Assembly: GCA_964577315.1 (NCBI GenBank)
Contig: CAZNYT010000004.1
Span: forward strand, 4,028-68,027
Direction of reading: 5' to 3'
From: Desulfonatronospira sp964577315
GTDB taxonomy: Bacteria > Desulfobacterota > Desulfovibrionia > Desulfovibrionales > Desulfonatronovibrionaceae
Length of the DNA stretch: 64,000 nt
Position 1 is the stretch's first letter. Each line of letters begins with the position of its first letter. The position numbers and the translations under genes are program-made. The notes below the pieces were generated by a model that was not told where the DNA came from, made no database searches, and saw only the letters and a program-made list of their open reading frames with translations. Below are positions 1 to 8,900 of this stretch, one piece after another.

Positions 1-679
1 TTTTTTGGTGTTTTTCTCCAGCAAGTTCAGGGGTGTGATGCCAGTTGATGGTTTCGGTGAGCTCCTGTGGGAAATACCACAGCCGTAAGGTCATGGCCCC
101 GATCAAGGCGTGATCTATACCCCAGAACTCGGTCTCGGCCTGAAAATCCGAGATACCTTTTTTTTCTGCCATATTCTGGATCTCTGTCCAGGACCCTGGT
201 ACATAAATCGCTGTTATCAGCTTGCCCACATCATGCAAAAGGCCCATGGTAAAAAGGTCCTCTGGGTCATTGAGCTTTAAAAAGCTCGCCAATTCTCGGG
301 CCATGATGGCAGTAAAGCTGTGGTGTCTCCAGTAGTCTTGCAGATCAAAACGGGTTTTTTGGGGAAGCATTCGGGCAAGAGCGCTGAGATTGATACCCAA
401 TATGATCTTGCGCAGTTCAGACAAACCTAAAAGAGTGGTGGCGCGAGATAAACTGCTGATCCGGGATTCAAATCCGTAATAGGCGGAATTGGCCCGGGTG
501 AGAACCTTGGTGGCCAGGGCCTGATCCTGGCCCAGGGTCTCGCTGATTTTATGCAGGGAAGACCTGGAATCCGTCTGGGTCTGCTGGAACAGCTCCGCCA
601 GCACTGCAGGGGAAATGGGGAGCTCTTTTTGAACCTGGGGCAATGTCTGTAAGAATTGTCTGCCTTGTTCCTGGCTCAT
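1..679 (-). CDS. HDOD-domain signalling protein (3' end beyond window)
   Basis: The reading frame opens at ATG 679 and is still open at base 1, so about 226 residues are visible and the C-terminus is missing. The N-terminal region (about residues 15-110) has the helical pattern of HDOD proteins, and GLLHDVGK near residues 147-153 keeps an HD pair that many HDOD proteins have lost. HDOD proteins are cytoplasmic signalling modules, often tied to chemotaxis, motility or second-messenger control; the partner here is unknown. The start directly abuts the stop codon of the TPR gene upstream, so the two are probably co-transcribed and translationally coupled. Confidence 0.8.
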   Translation of the reverse strand, partial: MSQEQGRQFLQTLPQVQKELPISPAVLAELFQQTQTDSRSSLHKISETLGQDQALATKVLTRANSAYYGFESRISSLSRATTLLGLSELRKIILGINLSALARMLPQKTRFDLQDYWRHHSFTAIMARELASFLKLNDPEDLFTMGLLHDVGKLITAIYVPGSWTEIQNMAEKKGISDFQAETEFWGIDHALIGAMTLRLWYFPQELTETINWHHTPELAGEKHQK

Positions 680-1561
680 TTAACTTTCTTTTTCGCCGGC
701 TTCATCCGGGGAATCTTTTTGCTGTCCGGGTTGTTTCTGCTCCGTTTTCTTGTCTGCTAGCTGGGAGGCATTTTTGGGGAGCAGGTTGTACTTTTTCATG
801 TAATACAAGAATTTCTTGGCTTCCTGGAAATCCGAGTTGAGTTGCAAGGCTTTTTTTAGGTGCTCGAATGTTTTGTCGTACTTTTTAAAGGCAAAGTAGG
901 CCCTGGCTACGTTGTAATGCAGGTTCTCATCGTTTTCTACCAGTTCCAGGGCCCGGGTGTAATATTCCAGGGCCTGATCGTACATCTTCTGTTTGCGGAG
1001 CTTGATTCCGAATTCATTGAACAAGTGCTTGTGCTCGTCTTCAAAAGCGGCATCCAGTTTTACCAGGCGATCAAATATGTTTTTGGCCTTGTCCTCGTCC
1101 CCACGATCCAGATAGGTCAGGCCCAGCCCGAAATTGGCCCGGATGTTTTCCTCGTCCACTTTTAGGGCGTTGTTGTATTCGTATTCTGCGCTATAGGTCT
1201 CACCCCGCTTGCGGTGGCGATCCCCTCGGGCAACGGTTTTGTTCAGCTCCCGCATCTTGGGCTGTACAGTGTAAGTATAGAATTCTGGTTCCGGAGAGAA
1301 TTTCTCTAAGAATTCGTCTTTGGAAAGGGTTTTTTTGGGACCGGATGGAACGTAGTTAACATTCAGGGGCTGTAGCTGAACCTTGTCCTCATCCAGTTCC
1401 TCGGCGTACCAATACATTTTTTGGATGGATTTTTTCTGAGTACTGCCAGTGCCTACCTTGGTTATTTCTTGAGAAGAAAAAACCCCTTGAATTTTGGCTT
1501 GTTTTTCCTTGATTTGTTCTAATATGCCCTGTTGTTCAGGGCTTTGTTTTTTCTCACTCAT
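680..1561 (-). CDS. TPR-repeat protein
   Basis: A 293-residue protein without signal peptide or membrane segment. Residues about 115-260 contain consecutive 34-residue TPR units (YSAEYEYNNALKVDEENIRA, then YDQALEYYTRALELVENDEN and later units), a scaffold for protein contacts. The N-terminal 100 residues are charged and unassigned, and the tail is Gln/Lys/Glu-rich and probably disordered. The start overlaps the pyrF stop by 4 bases (ATGA), and the HDOD gene begins directly after its stop. Pairing with HDOD suggests a shared regulatory or scaffold role, but no specific function can be read from the sequence. Confidence 0.75.
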   Translation of the reverse strand: MSEKKQSPEQQGILEQIKEKQAKIQGVFSSQEITKVGTGSTQKKSIQKMYWYAEELDEDKVQLQPLNVNYVPSGPKKTLSKDEFLEKFSPEPEFYTYTVQPKMRELNKTVARGDRHRKRGETYSAEYEYNNALKVDEENIRANFGLGLTYLDRGDEDKAKNIFDRLVKLDAAFEDEHKHLFNEFGIKLRKQKMYDQALEYYTRALELVENDENLHYNVARAYFAFKKYDKTFEHLKKALQLNSDFQEAKKFLYYMKKYNLLPKNASQLADKKTEQKQPGQQKDSPDEAGEKES

Positions 1562-2286
1562 ACATTGGCACCTCTAGGGGGTGATGATAACTCATTTTTT
1601 ATATCCATAACTGCTTGGCAGGGATTTTCAGCTTGGGTAACAGCTCGTCCCAGGACTAGATGAGTTGCTCCGGCATCCCAGGCTTGCTTAGGAGTGACAG
1701 TCCTCTTTTGATCCTGTTGTTCTGTATTGGTTCTAATGCCAGGAGTTACCAGGCAAAAATCCGGGTCTACAAGCTTTCTTATTCCGGATGCTTCCAGGCC
1801 GGAACATACAACTCCGTCAGTCCCCCAATTCCTAGCCTTGGCTGCCAGATCCAAGACTATTTGGCTCAGGTCTTTAGGCTCATCCCAGGGAAGATCCTCC
1901 TGGTTCAAACTGGTAAGCAGGGTTACACCCACTAGCAAGGGTTTGTGTTCTTGGGAACCCTTGTTTTTATCTCGGGATTCCCGAGCGGATTCTATCATTT
2001 TCTTGCCTCCCAGGAGGTGCAGGGTAAGCATGTCCGCCCCTAAATCCAGGCAATTCAAAAGAGCCCTGTTTACAGTGTTGGGTATATCCATCAGCTTAAG
2101 ATCTAAAAATACTTTGTAATCCATTATTTTAAGATCCCGGACAATGTCTGGACCGCAGGCAGTGAAAAGCTCCAGGCCGATTTTAACCCAAGTTGTGGCT
2201 GGCCTTATCTCTTGCGCCAACTTCAGCGCTTTTTCCCGGCTGCTGGTGTCCAGGGCAATAATAATTTCCGGGGCAGATTTATTCAT
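1558..2286 (-). CDS. pyrF: Orotidine 5'-phosphate decarboxylase
   Basis: Catalyses decarboxylation of OMP to UMP, the last step of de novo pyrimidine synthesis, in the cytoplasm. The 242-residue length is typical. The diagnostic catalytic Lys/Asp cluster DLKLMDIPNT lies at residues 62-71, the N-terminal strand reads IIALDTSS, and the phosphate-binding C-terminal strand reads LVTPGIR. The start overlaps the gmk stop by 8 bases and the stop overlaps the TPR gene, giving a compact nucleotide-metabolism run. Family assignment is firm. Confidence 0.95.
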   Translation of the reverse strand: MNKSAPEIIIALDTSSREKALKLAQEIRPATTWVKIGLELFTACGPDIVRDLKIMDYKVFLDLKLMDIPNTVNRALLNCLDLGADMLTLHLLGGKKMIESARESRDKNKGSQEHKPLLVGVTLLTSLNQEDLPWDEPKDLSQIVLDLAAKARNWGTDGVVCSGLEASGIRKLVDPDFCLVTPGIRTNTEQQDQKRTVTPKQAWDAGATHLVLGRAVTQAENPCQAVMDIKNELSSPPRGANV

Positions 2287-2899
2287 ACCAGTGTCCTGCA
2301 GCGATTTTTTGAGCCAGTCCAGGGTTGTGGGCAGGTCTTAACATTTCTGTCTTTACCAGGGCCTTGAAACGAGCATAAGCGGTTTGTATTTCGTTATTCA
2401 CAAGCCAGTAATCGAAGAATTCGCTTTGCAGCATTTCATGGGCTGCGTTTCGGATGCGTTTTTCGATTGTTTCCTGGCTGTCGCTGCCCCTTTGGACTAA
2501 CCTGGATCTTAAAACCTCTAGGGAGGGCGGAAAAATGAAGAGATAAACCCCTTGATTTAAATTGTCCTTTATTTGCCTAGCTCCTTGGACATCTATATCC
2601 ATTATCAGATTGCCTCCTTTTTGGAGGGTGCTTAGTATCTGCTCCTTGGGAGTGCCGTAAAAATTGTCATGTACCTGGGCCCATTCCGCAAAGAAGCCCT
2701 GGTCTTTTAGTTCCATGAACTCTGACTGGGCGAGGAAAAAATAGTCTTTGCCATGCACTTCCCCGGGGCGGGGTGTCCTAGTGGTGTAGGAAACCGAAAA
2801 ACCGAACTCCGGAAAATCCCTGCACAGCATATTGATCAAGGTGCTCTTGCCTGTCCCGGAAGGAGCGCTCAGCACCAGCAAAATCCCCTTAGGTTTCAT
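2279..2899 (-). CDS. gmk: Guanylate kinase
   Basis: Phosphorylates GMP to GDP using ATP. The 206-residue protein has the P-loop APSGTGKST at residues 12-20 and the GMP-binding segment SYTTRTPRPGEVHGKDYFF, both characteristic of the family. It overlaps the end of the upstream remA-like gene by 11 bases and pyrF by 8 bases. The order yicC-remA-gmk is widely conserved in bacteria and supports the call. Confidence 0.96.
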   Translation of the reverse strand: MKPKGILLVLSAPSGTGKSTLINMLCRDFPEFGFSVSYTTRTPRPGEVHGKDYFFLAQSEFMELKDQGFFAEWAQVHDNFYGTPKEQILSTLQKGGNLIMDIDVQGARQIKDNLNQGVYLFIFPPSLEVLRSRLVQRGSDSQETIEKRIRNAAHEMLQSEFFDYWLVNNEIQTAYARFKALVKTEMLRPAHNPGLAQKIAAGHWYE

Positions 2900-3170
2900 C
2901 CTTTTTCTCCAGGTGTTTTAGCCTCTGGGCCACGGTTTCAGTTTGGATGGCGGATAGGATCACGTGCCTGGAGTCCATGATCAGGATGGAGCGGGTTTTT
3001 CTGCCCTGAGTGGCGTCGATGAGCATGTTCTGTTCCTTGGCTTCCTCTCGGAGACGGCGCATGGGAGAGGACCCGGGATTGACAATGGCTACCACCCTGG
3101 AGCTGATCACGGAATTACCAAATCCGATATTGAGCAGCTTGAGTTTTTGTCCGGGGGAATCCTTTACCAT
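2889..3170 (-). CDS. remA: RemA/DUF370 family DNA-binding regulator
   Basis: A 93-residue protein of the DUF370/RemA family. In Bacillus, RemA is a DNA-binding activator of matrix and osmoprotection genes; outside Firmicutes the role is little studied. The family core is visible as LLNIGFGNSVISSRVVAIVN and DATQGRKTRSILIMDSRHVI. The start is placed at ATG 3170, two bases after the yicC stop; a longer reading from 3260 would overlap yicC by 88 bases and adds residues not found in the family. The function in this organism is inferred only by family. Confidence 0.85.
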   Translation of the reverse strand: MVKDSPGQKLKLLNIGFGNSVISSRVVAIVNPGSSPMRRLREEAKEQNMLIDATQGRKTRSILIMDSRHVILSAIQTETVAQRLKHLEKKDET

Positions 3171-3172
3171 TG

Positions 3173-4054
3173 TTATTCCAGGTTTTGGGCCTGCTCTCGG
3201 CATTTCTCCAGTTGGGCCTTGAACTCCACGGCGAATCTGCTCATATCCGTGTTTTGGCACTTATTGGCGCAAGTATTTATTTCCCTGAAGGCCTCCTGGA
3301 GCAAGAAGTCCAATTTGCGCCCCACTTCCCGGGATTCCTTCAGGAGATTGCGCATGGCCTCCAGGTGGCTCCCCATCCTGGTAAGCTCCTCGGTTACATC
3401 CAGTTTTTCGGACAAGAGCCCCAGTTCCTGCAAGAGCCTGTTTTCATCCGGTTCCCAGTCCATTTCAGACAGGATCTTGTCCACTCTTTGCTTGAGTTCC
3501 TGAAAGCGTTGCCCGGCGTTGTCCTTTGCTAGGCCCTTGAGTTCCGTGAGCAGGTTCTCCATTTCCCCCAAGCGATTCTGCAAATCCTGTACAAGCACAT
3601 CTCCTTCGGCTTCTCTGGATCTGTTCCAGTTCCTAAGCGCTTCGTTCAGGGTTCCCTCCAGGTCATCCAAGAATTCCTGCCTGGGCCTGGTATTTTGTTC
3701 TTTCCATAGACTTGGGATTTTCAGGAATATGTTTAGATCCGGGGTAAAATCCGCCCCTATCTCCCGGGAAAATCCCCTTATGTCTTCCAGCATGGCCTGG
3801 GCCATGGTTCGGTCCAGTTCCATGTTAAGTATGCCCGGATCCAAGATGCGCATGTCCAAGTAAATCTCCACTCGACCCCGGGAGGCATAGTGACGGACCA
3901 ACTTTTCCCACTCGCCTTGAATAAAGTTGAGGGAAGGGGGTGTTTTCCATTTCAGGTCCAGGTGGCGGCTGTTGACGCTTTTTATCTCCCAGGTAAGGCT
4001 CCAGCTGTCCTTGTTCAGCGCGGCTGAGCCGTAACCGGTCATGCTAAAGGCCAT
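3173..4054 (-). CDS. yicC: YicC family protein (putative endoribonuclease)
   Basis: A 293-residue cytoplasmic protein with the N-terminal signature MAFSMTGYG and the C-terminal DUF1732 block GRKLDFLLQEAFREINT. E. coli YicC has been reported as an endoribonuclease that acts on small RNAs; the activity here is by homology. ATG 4054 is chosen over GTG 4060 because an AAGGAG sits five bases before the ATG and would overlap the GTG. It is the first gene of the conserved yicC-remA-gmk trio. Confidence 0.9.
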   Translation of the reverse strand: MAFSMTGYGSAALNKDSWSLTWEIKSVNSRHLDLKWKTPPSLNFIQGEWEKLVRHYASRGRVEIYLDMRILDPGILNMELDRTMAQAMLEDIRGFSREIGADFTPDLNIFLKIPSLWKEQNTRPRQEFLDDLEGTLNEALRNWNRSREAEGDVLVQDLQNRLGEMENLLTELKGLAKDNAGQRFQELKQRVDKILSEMDWEPDENRLLQELGLLSEKLDVTEELTRMGSHLEAMRNLLKESREVGRKLDFLLQEAFREINTCANKCQNTDMSRFAVEFKAQLEKCREQAQNLE

Positions 4055-4144
4055 TTGCACTCCTTGGCGGGTTTAAAACGAGTTAGCAGCTTCAGTTATG
4101 TGTTGTTGTTCCATTGGTTGTTGCGGGTACTGCCTTGCCTGGAG

Positions 4145-4684
4145 CTAAGTCCGGGTTTTATTTTTTAGTTGCCTGCGGTAAATTTCCCGGATGGCCCGCA
4201 GATGGGTCTTGGTCTTTTCAGCGGCGTAATCCGGAAAGGTCCAGGGCAAATCCATCCAGTCCCCCCGGGCATAGATCAGGGTGAGATCCGCCCAGATCCC
4301 CTGGCCCAGGTAAACTCGGTGAGAAAAGTTTTTTCCGGTGGCTAAAACCAGGCGCTCCAGGGTTAACAGTCCTGGATCCAGGTTAAAGATGCGACAGCCA
4401 TCCCTAGAGTAATCCTTTTCCCATTGGTTGGTCAAAAGCTTGATTTCCGGGAGTCCATTCTGCTCCACCAGGGGCTCGAAAGCAAGTATTTGCCTGGAGA
4501 TAGGTTTGCCCAACTCCCGGTCGTAATAAGTGGTTTCGGTGAAAGGGATGAAAGGGCTCTGGTAATCTATTGCGCCAAATTCCCTTGCCAAGGTATTTTG
4601 TAGCCTATCGCAAAAAAATTCCCATTTGGAGCTGAGCACGGATAGCACTAGCTTGCCGGGGTTAGGTATCTCAGGTTTACTCAT
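4145..4684 (-). CDS. DUF4416 family protein
   Basis: About 179 residues, soluble and of unknown function. The sequence matches the DUF4416 pattern as I remember it: PxPGKLVLSVLSS at the N-terminus, then TTYYDRELG, and LDPGLLTLERLVLATGKNFSHR in the middle. The family is common in sulfate reducers and other anaerobes. ATG 4684 is favoured because it matches the family start; a GTG at 4714 overlaps the end of mtaB and would add ten residues. Its place between a tRNA methylthiotransferase and yicC hints at an RNA-related role, which is speculation. Confidence 0.75.
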   Translation of the reverse strand: MSKPEIPNPGKLVLSVLSSKWEFFCDRLQNTLAREFGAIDYQSPFIPFTETTYYDRELGKPISRQILAFEPLVEQNGLPEIKLLTNQWEKDYSRDGCRIFNLDPGLLTLERLVLATGKNFSHRVYLGQGIWADLTLIYARGDWMDLPWTFPDYAAEKTKTHLRAIREIYRRQLKNKTRT

Positions 4685-4707
4685 ATGCTCTATAATATCT
4701 TTAGTTT

Positions 4708-6000
4708 TTAACACCCTGACCCGATTACTTCAACCCAAAGCTTGGAGCCTTCAAGCTTTAACGGCCTGGACTTGACCATTGAAGCGGGTAAAGATTCCTG
4801 AATACCTTCCTGGATGTGGCATTCAAAAAAGTATTCGCTCATTCCGCGGCCTGGTTTCTCCATGACCAGGTCAAGTTCCTTTTGTTGCTGCAGCCGCGAG
4901 GCAAAAGCTCTTGTTTTGGCCTGTACTAGTTCCTTGATTTCAGCGGAGCGCCTTTTTTTCTCTTTTTCCGGGACCTTTTGCGGGTACTTGGCTGCCGGGG
5001 TGCCGGGACGAGGGGAGTAAGTAAATACATGGGCGTAGCTGAGAGGTAGGGCCTGCACTAGTTCCCGGGTTGCCAAGAACTCCTCCGGGCCTTCCCCGGG
5101 AAAGCCCACCAGAAAGTCCGCGCCCAGGGCGAAAAGGGAATAAATTTTTTGAAGTTCGTGGACGAACCAGGTTATGTCCCCGGGATGGTAGTAGCCCCGG
5201 TGCATTTGTTTCAAAATCTTGGGGCTGCCGCTTTGTACCGCTAGATGAAAATGGGGGCAAAGCATTCGGGAATCAGCAATGGTATTTAGTGCCTTGGAAT
5301 CTAGTTGAGCCGGATCCAGGGAGCTCAGCCGGATCCGGGCCTTGCCTGCCCAGGCCGGGGCCAGGTTGTGTTCCAGGTACCGGATCAAATCCCAGAAATC
5401 GGGGTTTGTTTCCCATTCCCGGCCATATAAACCCAGATTGATTCCGCTAAGGACAACCTCGGCAAATCCCTTGGCTAAAAGCCCCTGGATTTCCTCCAGG
5501 ATCTCGTCAGGGGAGCGGCTTTTGGATGCGCCCCGGGTTCTGGGGACAATACAGTACGAGCATCCCCGTATGCAGCCGTCCTGGACCTTTATTACCGGTC
5601 TGGACCGGAAGTAGTCAGTTATGCGGTAATCCTGATCCCCGAAAGAGTCCTGGTCCAGGTTTCGGGGTAGTATATTAGCAAGGAGGTGTTTTTTCTGGGC
5701 TTGGGGGAGAATGAAATCCACTTCTTTCGGACGGTCAAGTTCTCGGCCCAGGAACTGGGCAGCGCACCCGGTGACAATAATCCAGGCGCGAGGGGATTTA
5801 GCCCGTACGGACCGGATAAGCCTGTTTAGATCCCGGATAGCCCTGGCTGTAACCGCACAGCTGTTGATGTATATGTAATTGGCTTGGCCGGGGTCCTGGA
5901 CCGGGAGTAGCCCCTGTTTTTGCAGAGATTCAGTCAAGGCCTGGGATTCGTACTGGTTAACCCGGCATCCCAGCGTGTTCAGATAAAAGGTTTCTTGCAT
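4708..6000 (-). CDS. mtaB: tRNA t6A37 methylthiotransferase MtaB
   Basis: Radical SAM enzyme that adds a methylthio group to threonylcarbamoyladenosine 37 of ANN-decoding tRNAs. In this 430-residue protein the N-terminal MTTase domain carries Cys12, Cys48 and Cys79 for the auxiliary 4Fe-4S cluster. The radical SAM motif is DGCIRGCSYC with Cys143, 147 and 150. The N-terminus LNTLGCRVNQYES is typical of MtaB rather than MiaB or RimO. It lies six bases after mnmA, so two tRNA-modification genes are adjacent. Confidence 0.92.
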   Translation of the reverse strand: MQETFYLNTLGCRVNQYESQALTESLQKQGLLPVQDPGQANYIYINSCAVTARAIRDLNRLIRSVRAKSPRAWIIVTGCAAQFLGRELDRPKEVDFILPQAQKKHLLANILPRNLDQDSFGDQDYRITDYFRSRPVIKVQDGCIRGCSYCIVPRTRGASKSRSPDEILEEIQGLLAKGFAEVVLSGINLGLYGREWETNPDFWDLIRYLEHNLAPAWAGKARIRLSSLDPAQLDSKALNTIADSRMLCPHFHLAVQSGSPKILKQMHRGYYHPGDITWFVHELQKIYSLFALGADFLVGFPGEGPEEFLATRELVQALPLSYAHVFTYSPRPGTPAAKYPQKVPEKEKKRRSAEIKELVQAKTRAFASRLQQQKELDLVMEKPGRGMSEYFFECHIQEGIQESLPASMVKSRPLKLEGSKLWVEVIGSGC

Positions 6001-6006
6001 GGGAAT

Positions 6007-7053
6007 TCAACTTGGTTTCTGTTCGATGATACCTCCGGCCAAAACCCGTCCCTGGGAGGAATAGATCGCGGCAACCTGACCCGGCGCTGGGATCTGGGGA
6101 TGATCTCGGAAATGGATCCGCATGCGGGTGCCTTGTATTTCCACATTTGCGGGCTGAGGATTTTGACGGTATCTGGTTTGCACCCACAGTTCCGGGGGCC
6201 AGTACTTAAACGGAACCAGGAAGTTGACTTCCCGGGCAGAGCACTCCCAGGAACCCAGTTCATCCTTGGAGCCCACGATCAGGGTGTTGGCGGAATGGTC
6301 CTTGCCCAGGACATATAAGGGGTGGTTGTGGGCAATTCCCAGGCCGCGCCTTTGTCCCGGAGTGTAGCGCCATAGCCCCAAGTGATACCCCAGAATCTGG
6401 CCCCGGGTATCCTTTATGGGGCCGGAACCAGGCAGATTTTTGTCCCCCACCTGCTGGGCAATAAAATCCCGGTAGTCTCCCGGAATGAAACATATCTCAT
6501 TGCTTTCCTCCCGGGCTGGGGTAGGGATGTTTTTTTGACTCAAAAAGTCCGCGGTCCAAGATTTGTGCTTGTCCTGCAGGGGGAAGACCGCGCGGCGCAG
6601 ACTGGTTTCAGGCACCAGGGACAAGAAGTAGCTTTGTTCCTTGTGGGGATCTTTGCCCCGCCATAACCCTGTGCCGGATGAGTCGGGCTTCACTGCAGCA
6701 TAATGCCCGGTGGCCAGGTAGTCGGCACCCCATTCCCTGGCCTTTTCCAAAAGCGCTCCGAATTTGATGTTTTTATTGCACCCGGCGCATGGGTTGGGGG
6801 TTAGTCCCTGCAAATAATCCCGGATAAATGGATGAATTACGTAACTGCCAAAGGTTTGGCCCAGATCCAGCAGCAAAAGTTTCAGGCCAAGCTGGTTGCA
6901 GATCCTTTCCAGGTCATTGGAGAGTTCCCGGCTCGATTCCCTTTTCGGGAAAAAACGGGCGTGTATGGGCAATATTTCATGTCCGGCCTCTCGGAGCAGG
7001 ATCATGCTGGCGAGGCTGTCCATGCCTCCGCTTACGGCTACAGCGATTTTCAT
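6007..7053 (-). CDS. mnmA: tRNA-specific 2-thiouridylase
   Basis: Forms 2-thiouridine at position 34 of Glu, Gln and Lys tRNAs. The 348-residue protein has the PP-loop SGGMDS at residues 8-13, the nucleophile region PCAGCNKNIKFG (Cys92) and the second catalytic cysteine in SNEICFIPGDYRDF. The central and C-terminal beta-barrel domains are present, including GLWRYTPGQRRGLGI. It sits between gatA and mtaB in the same direction. The sulfur donor is not encoded next to it. Confidence 0.95.
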   Translation of the reverse strand: MKIAVAVSGGMDSLASMILLREAGHEILPIHARFFPKRESSRELSNDLERICNQLGLKLLLLDLGQTFGSYVIHPFIRDYLQGLTPNPCAGCNKNIKFGALLEKAREWGADYLATGHYAAVKPDSSGTGLWRGKDPHKEQSYFLSLVPETSLRRAVFPLQDKHKSWTADFLSQKNIPTPAREESNEICFIPGDYRDFIAQQVGDKNLPGSGPIKDTRGQILGYHLGLWRYTPGQRRGLGIAHNHPLYVLGKDHSANTLIVGSKDELGSWECSAREVNFLVPFKYWPPELWVQTRYRQNPQPANVEIQGTRMRIHFRDHPQIPAPGQVAAIYSSQGRVLAGGIIEQKPS

Positions 7054-7063
7054 GCCTTAAGCT

Positions 7064-8536
7064 TTAGTTATGGTTCAGAGCACTGGGCCGGGGCAAGCTG
7101 GGCAGGGATTTCTCCAATATGTACGCGGACTGCAAAACAAGATCCTCACTGAATTCCGGTCCCATGAGCTGAATTCCCACCGGCATTCCGGTATCTTCTC
7201 CCAGTCCGGCAGGCAAAGTCACACCCGGCAGTCCAGCCAAATTCAAGGAAGCGGTAAAGATGTCCAATAAATACATTTGCAGGGGATCATCCACGTTCTC
7301 TCCCAAGTGCAGGGCAGTAAAGGGAACCACAGGGGCACAGATGAGATCGCACTGGCCGAAGGCCCGGGCGAAATCCTGAGTAATTAGCCTGCGGACCTGG
7401 GCCGCTTTCTTGAAGTAGGCATCGTAATACCCGGCTGAAAGCACGTAGGTCCCGATCATTATCCGGCGCTGGACTTCTTCACCCAATGCCCGGGACCGGC
7501 TTTTGTGATAAATATCCAAAAGCTGCTGGGCCTCCGGGTCCCGGTAACCGTATCTTACCCCGTCGAATCTGGCCAGGTTGGAGGAAGCCTCGGCCATGGC
7601 GATGATGTAGTAGGTAGCTACTGCATGCCGGACGTGAGGCAGATCTATCTCCACGATCTCTGCCCCGGCCTGATCAGCCTTGTCTAGGGCCTGCCTGCAA
7701 ACGCTGTTCACTTCCGGGCTCAGTTCCTGGGTCCAGTATTGTTGGGGCAGGCCCAAGCGCAAGCCCTTTAAATCGCTTCTTTGGCTCAGGGCTTGCAAAT
7801 AATCTGGAACGGGCTGATCTGCGGATGTGGAATCCAGGGGATCCTGGCCAGCGATAACATTGAGCATGGCTGCGCAATCTGCCACGTCCCGGGTTACAGG
7901 ACCGGCCTGATCCAGGGAGGAACCAAAGGCTACCAGGCCGTATCTTGATACCCGGCCGTAGGTGGGCTTCATCCCGGTAACCCCGCAAAAGGAAGCCGGC
8001 TGTCTAATGGAACCCCCGGTGTCCGTGCCCACGGATCCCAAGGCCTGGCCAGCCGCCATGGAGGCTGCCGAGCCGCCGCTGGATCCCCCGGGGACCCTGG
8101 ACAAGTCCCAGGGATTCCGGGTTTGCTTCAGGGCGGAATACTCTGTGGAGGATCCCATGGCGAATTCGTCCATGTTGGTTTTGCCCAATATGATGGCTCC
8201 GGCCTCCCGGAGCTTTTGGACCAGGGTGGCCTGGTAAAAGGGGGTAAAGTTCTCCAGCATTCTGGAGCCGCACGTAGTGGGAATGTCCCGGGTACAGATA
8301 ACATCCTTGATGGTTATGGGAATGCCCCATAAGGGTCTGTTGGGGTCCGGGCCCTCCTGATCCATGGCTTTGGCCTGATCCACGGCCTTTTCTTCCTGGA
8401 TATTCAGCAGGGCCTGGATCTTGGGCTCGGTTTCCCGGATGTTGCTAAGGCATTTTTCTACTACCTCGGCGACCTTGATCTGCCTAGTCTGAAGCATTTC
8501 CCTACAGGCGCAAATAGAGTTCATGGGCTCCTTCAC
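7064..8536 (-). CDS. gatA: Glutamyl-tRNA(Gln) amidotransferase subunit A
   Basis: The amidase subunit of GatCAB hydrolyses glutamine and supplies ammonia for converting misacylated Glu-tRNA(Gln) or Asp-tRNA(Asn). The 490-residue protein shows the amidase signature: the catalytic Lys in ITIKDVICT, the Ser/Gly-rich segment PGGSSGGSAASMAAG, and the nucleophile region GTDTGGSIRQPASFCG. A GTG at 8536 and an ATG at 8524 are both possible starts; an AAGGAG lies close before the ATG. gatC is just upstream; gatB is not in the window. Confidence 0.95.
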   Translation of the reverse strand: MKEPMNSICACREMLQTRQIKVAEVVEKCLSNIRETEPKIQALLNIQEEKAVDQAKAMDQEGPDPNRPLWGIPITIKDVICTRDIPTTCGSRMLENFTPFYQATLVQKLREAGAIILGKTNMDEFAMGSSTEYSALKQTRNPWDLSRVPGGSSGGSAASMAAGQALGSVGTDTGGSIRQPASFCGVTGMKPTYGRVSRYGLVAFGSSLDQAGPVTRDVADCAAMLNVIAGQDPLDSTSADQPVPDYLQALSQRSDLKGLRLGLPQQYWTQELSPEVNSVCRQALDKADQAGAEIVEIDLPHVRHAVATYYIIAMAEASSNLARFDGVRYGYRDPEAQQLLDIYHKSRSRALGEEVQRRIMIGTYVLSAGYYDAYFKKAAQVRRLITQDFARAFGQCDLICAPVVPFTALHLGENVDDPLQMYLLDIFTASLNLAGLPGVTLPAGLGEDTGMPVGIQLMGPEFSEDLVLQSAYILEKSLPSLPRPSALNHN

Positions 8537-8593
8537 CTACACCACCTTTGTAAGTTCGATCTGTTGTAAAATATGACGAATAGTTGCGGTCTG

Positions 8594-8878
8594 TTAAATA
8601 ATTCTGGGAACAATGAAGTATTCCCCGTCGTGCCGGGGGGCATTTGTTAGTATTTCCCTGCGCTGATAATCCTTTTGGGGTTCGTCCTCGCGCAAGACCG
8701 ACTTGTTGCGAGAAGGGGAGTACAAGGGCTCCACTCCGGAAGTATCCACCTGGTTCAAACTATCCATATATCCGATAATGTCCTGGAACTGCCCAGCGAA
8801 CTTGTCCGCTTGGGTAGAATCTAGCTCCAGCCTGGCCAAACCGGCGATCTTGATTACCCATTCCTGATCAATTTGCAT
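8594..8878 (-). CDS. gatC: Glutamyl-tRNA(Gln) amidotransferase subunit C
   Basis: A 94-residue protein that bridges GatA and GatB. The family pattern is clear: VIKIAGLARLELD at the start, FAGQFQDIIGYMDSLNQVD in the middle, and the linker VEPLYSP followed by LREDEPQ. The 57-base gap to gatA and shared strand indicate one transcript. The start ATG at 8878 has a GGAG about ten bases upstream. Confidence 0.94.
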   Translation of the reverse strand: MQIDQEWVIKIAGLARLELDSTQADKFAGQFQDIIGYMDSLNQVDTSGVEPLYSPSRNKSVLREDEPQKDYQRREILTNAPRHDGEYFIVPRII

Positions 8879-8900
8879 GGTCTAAGCTCCGTGTCCGGGG

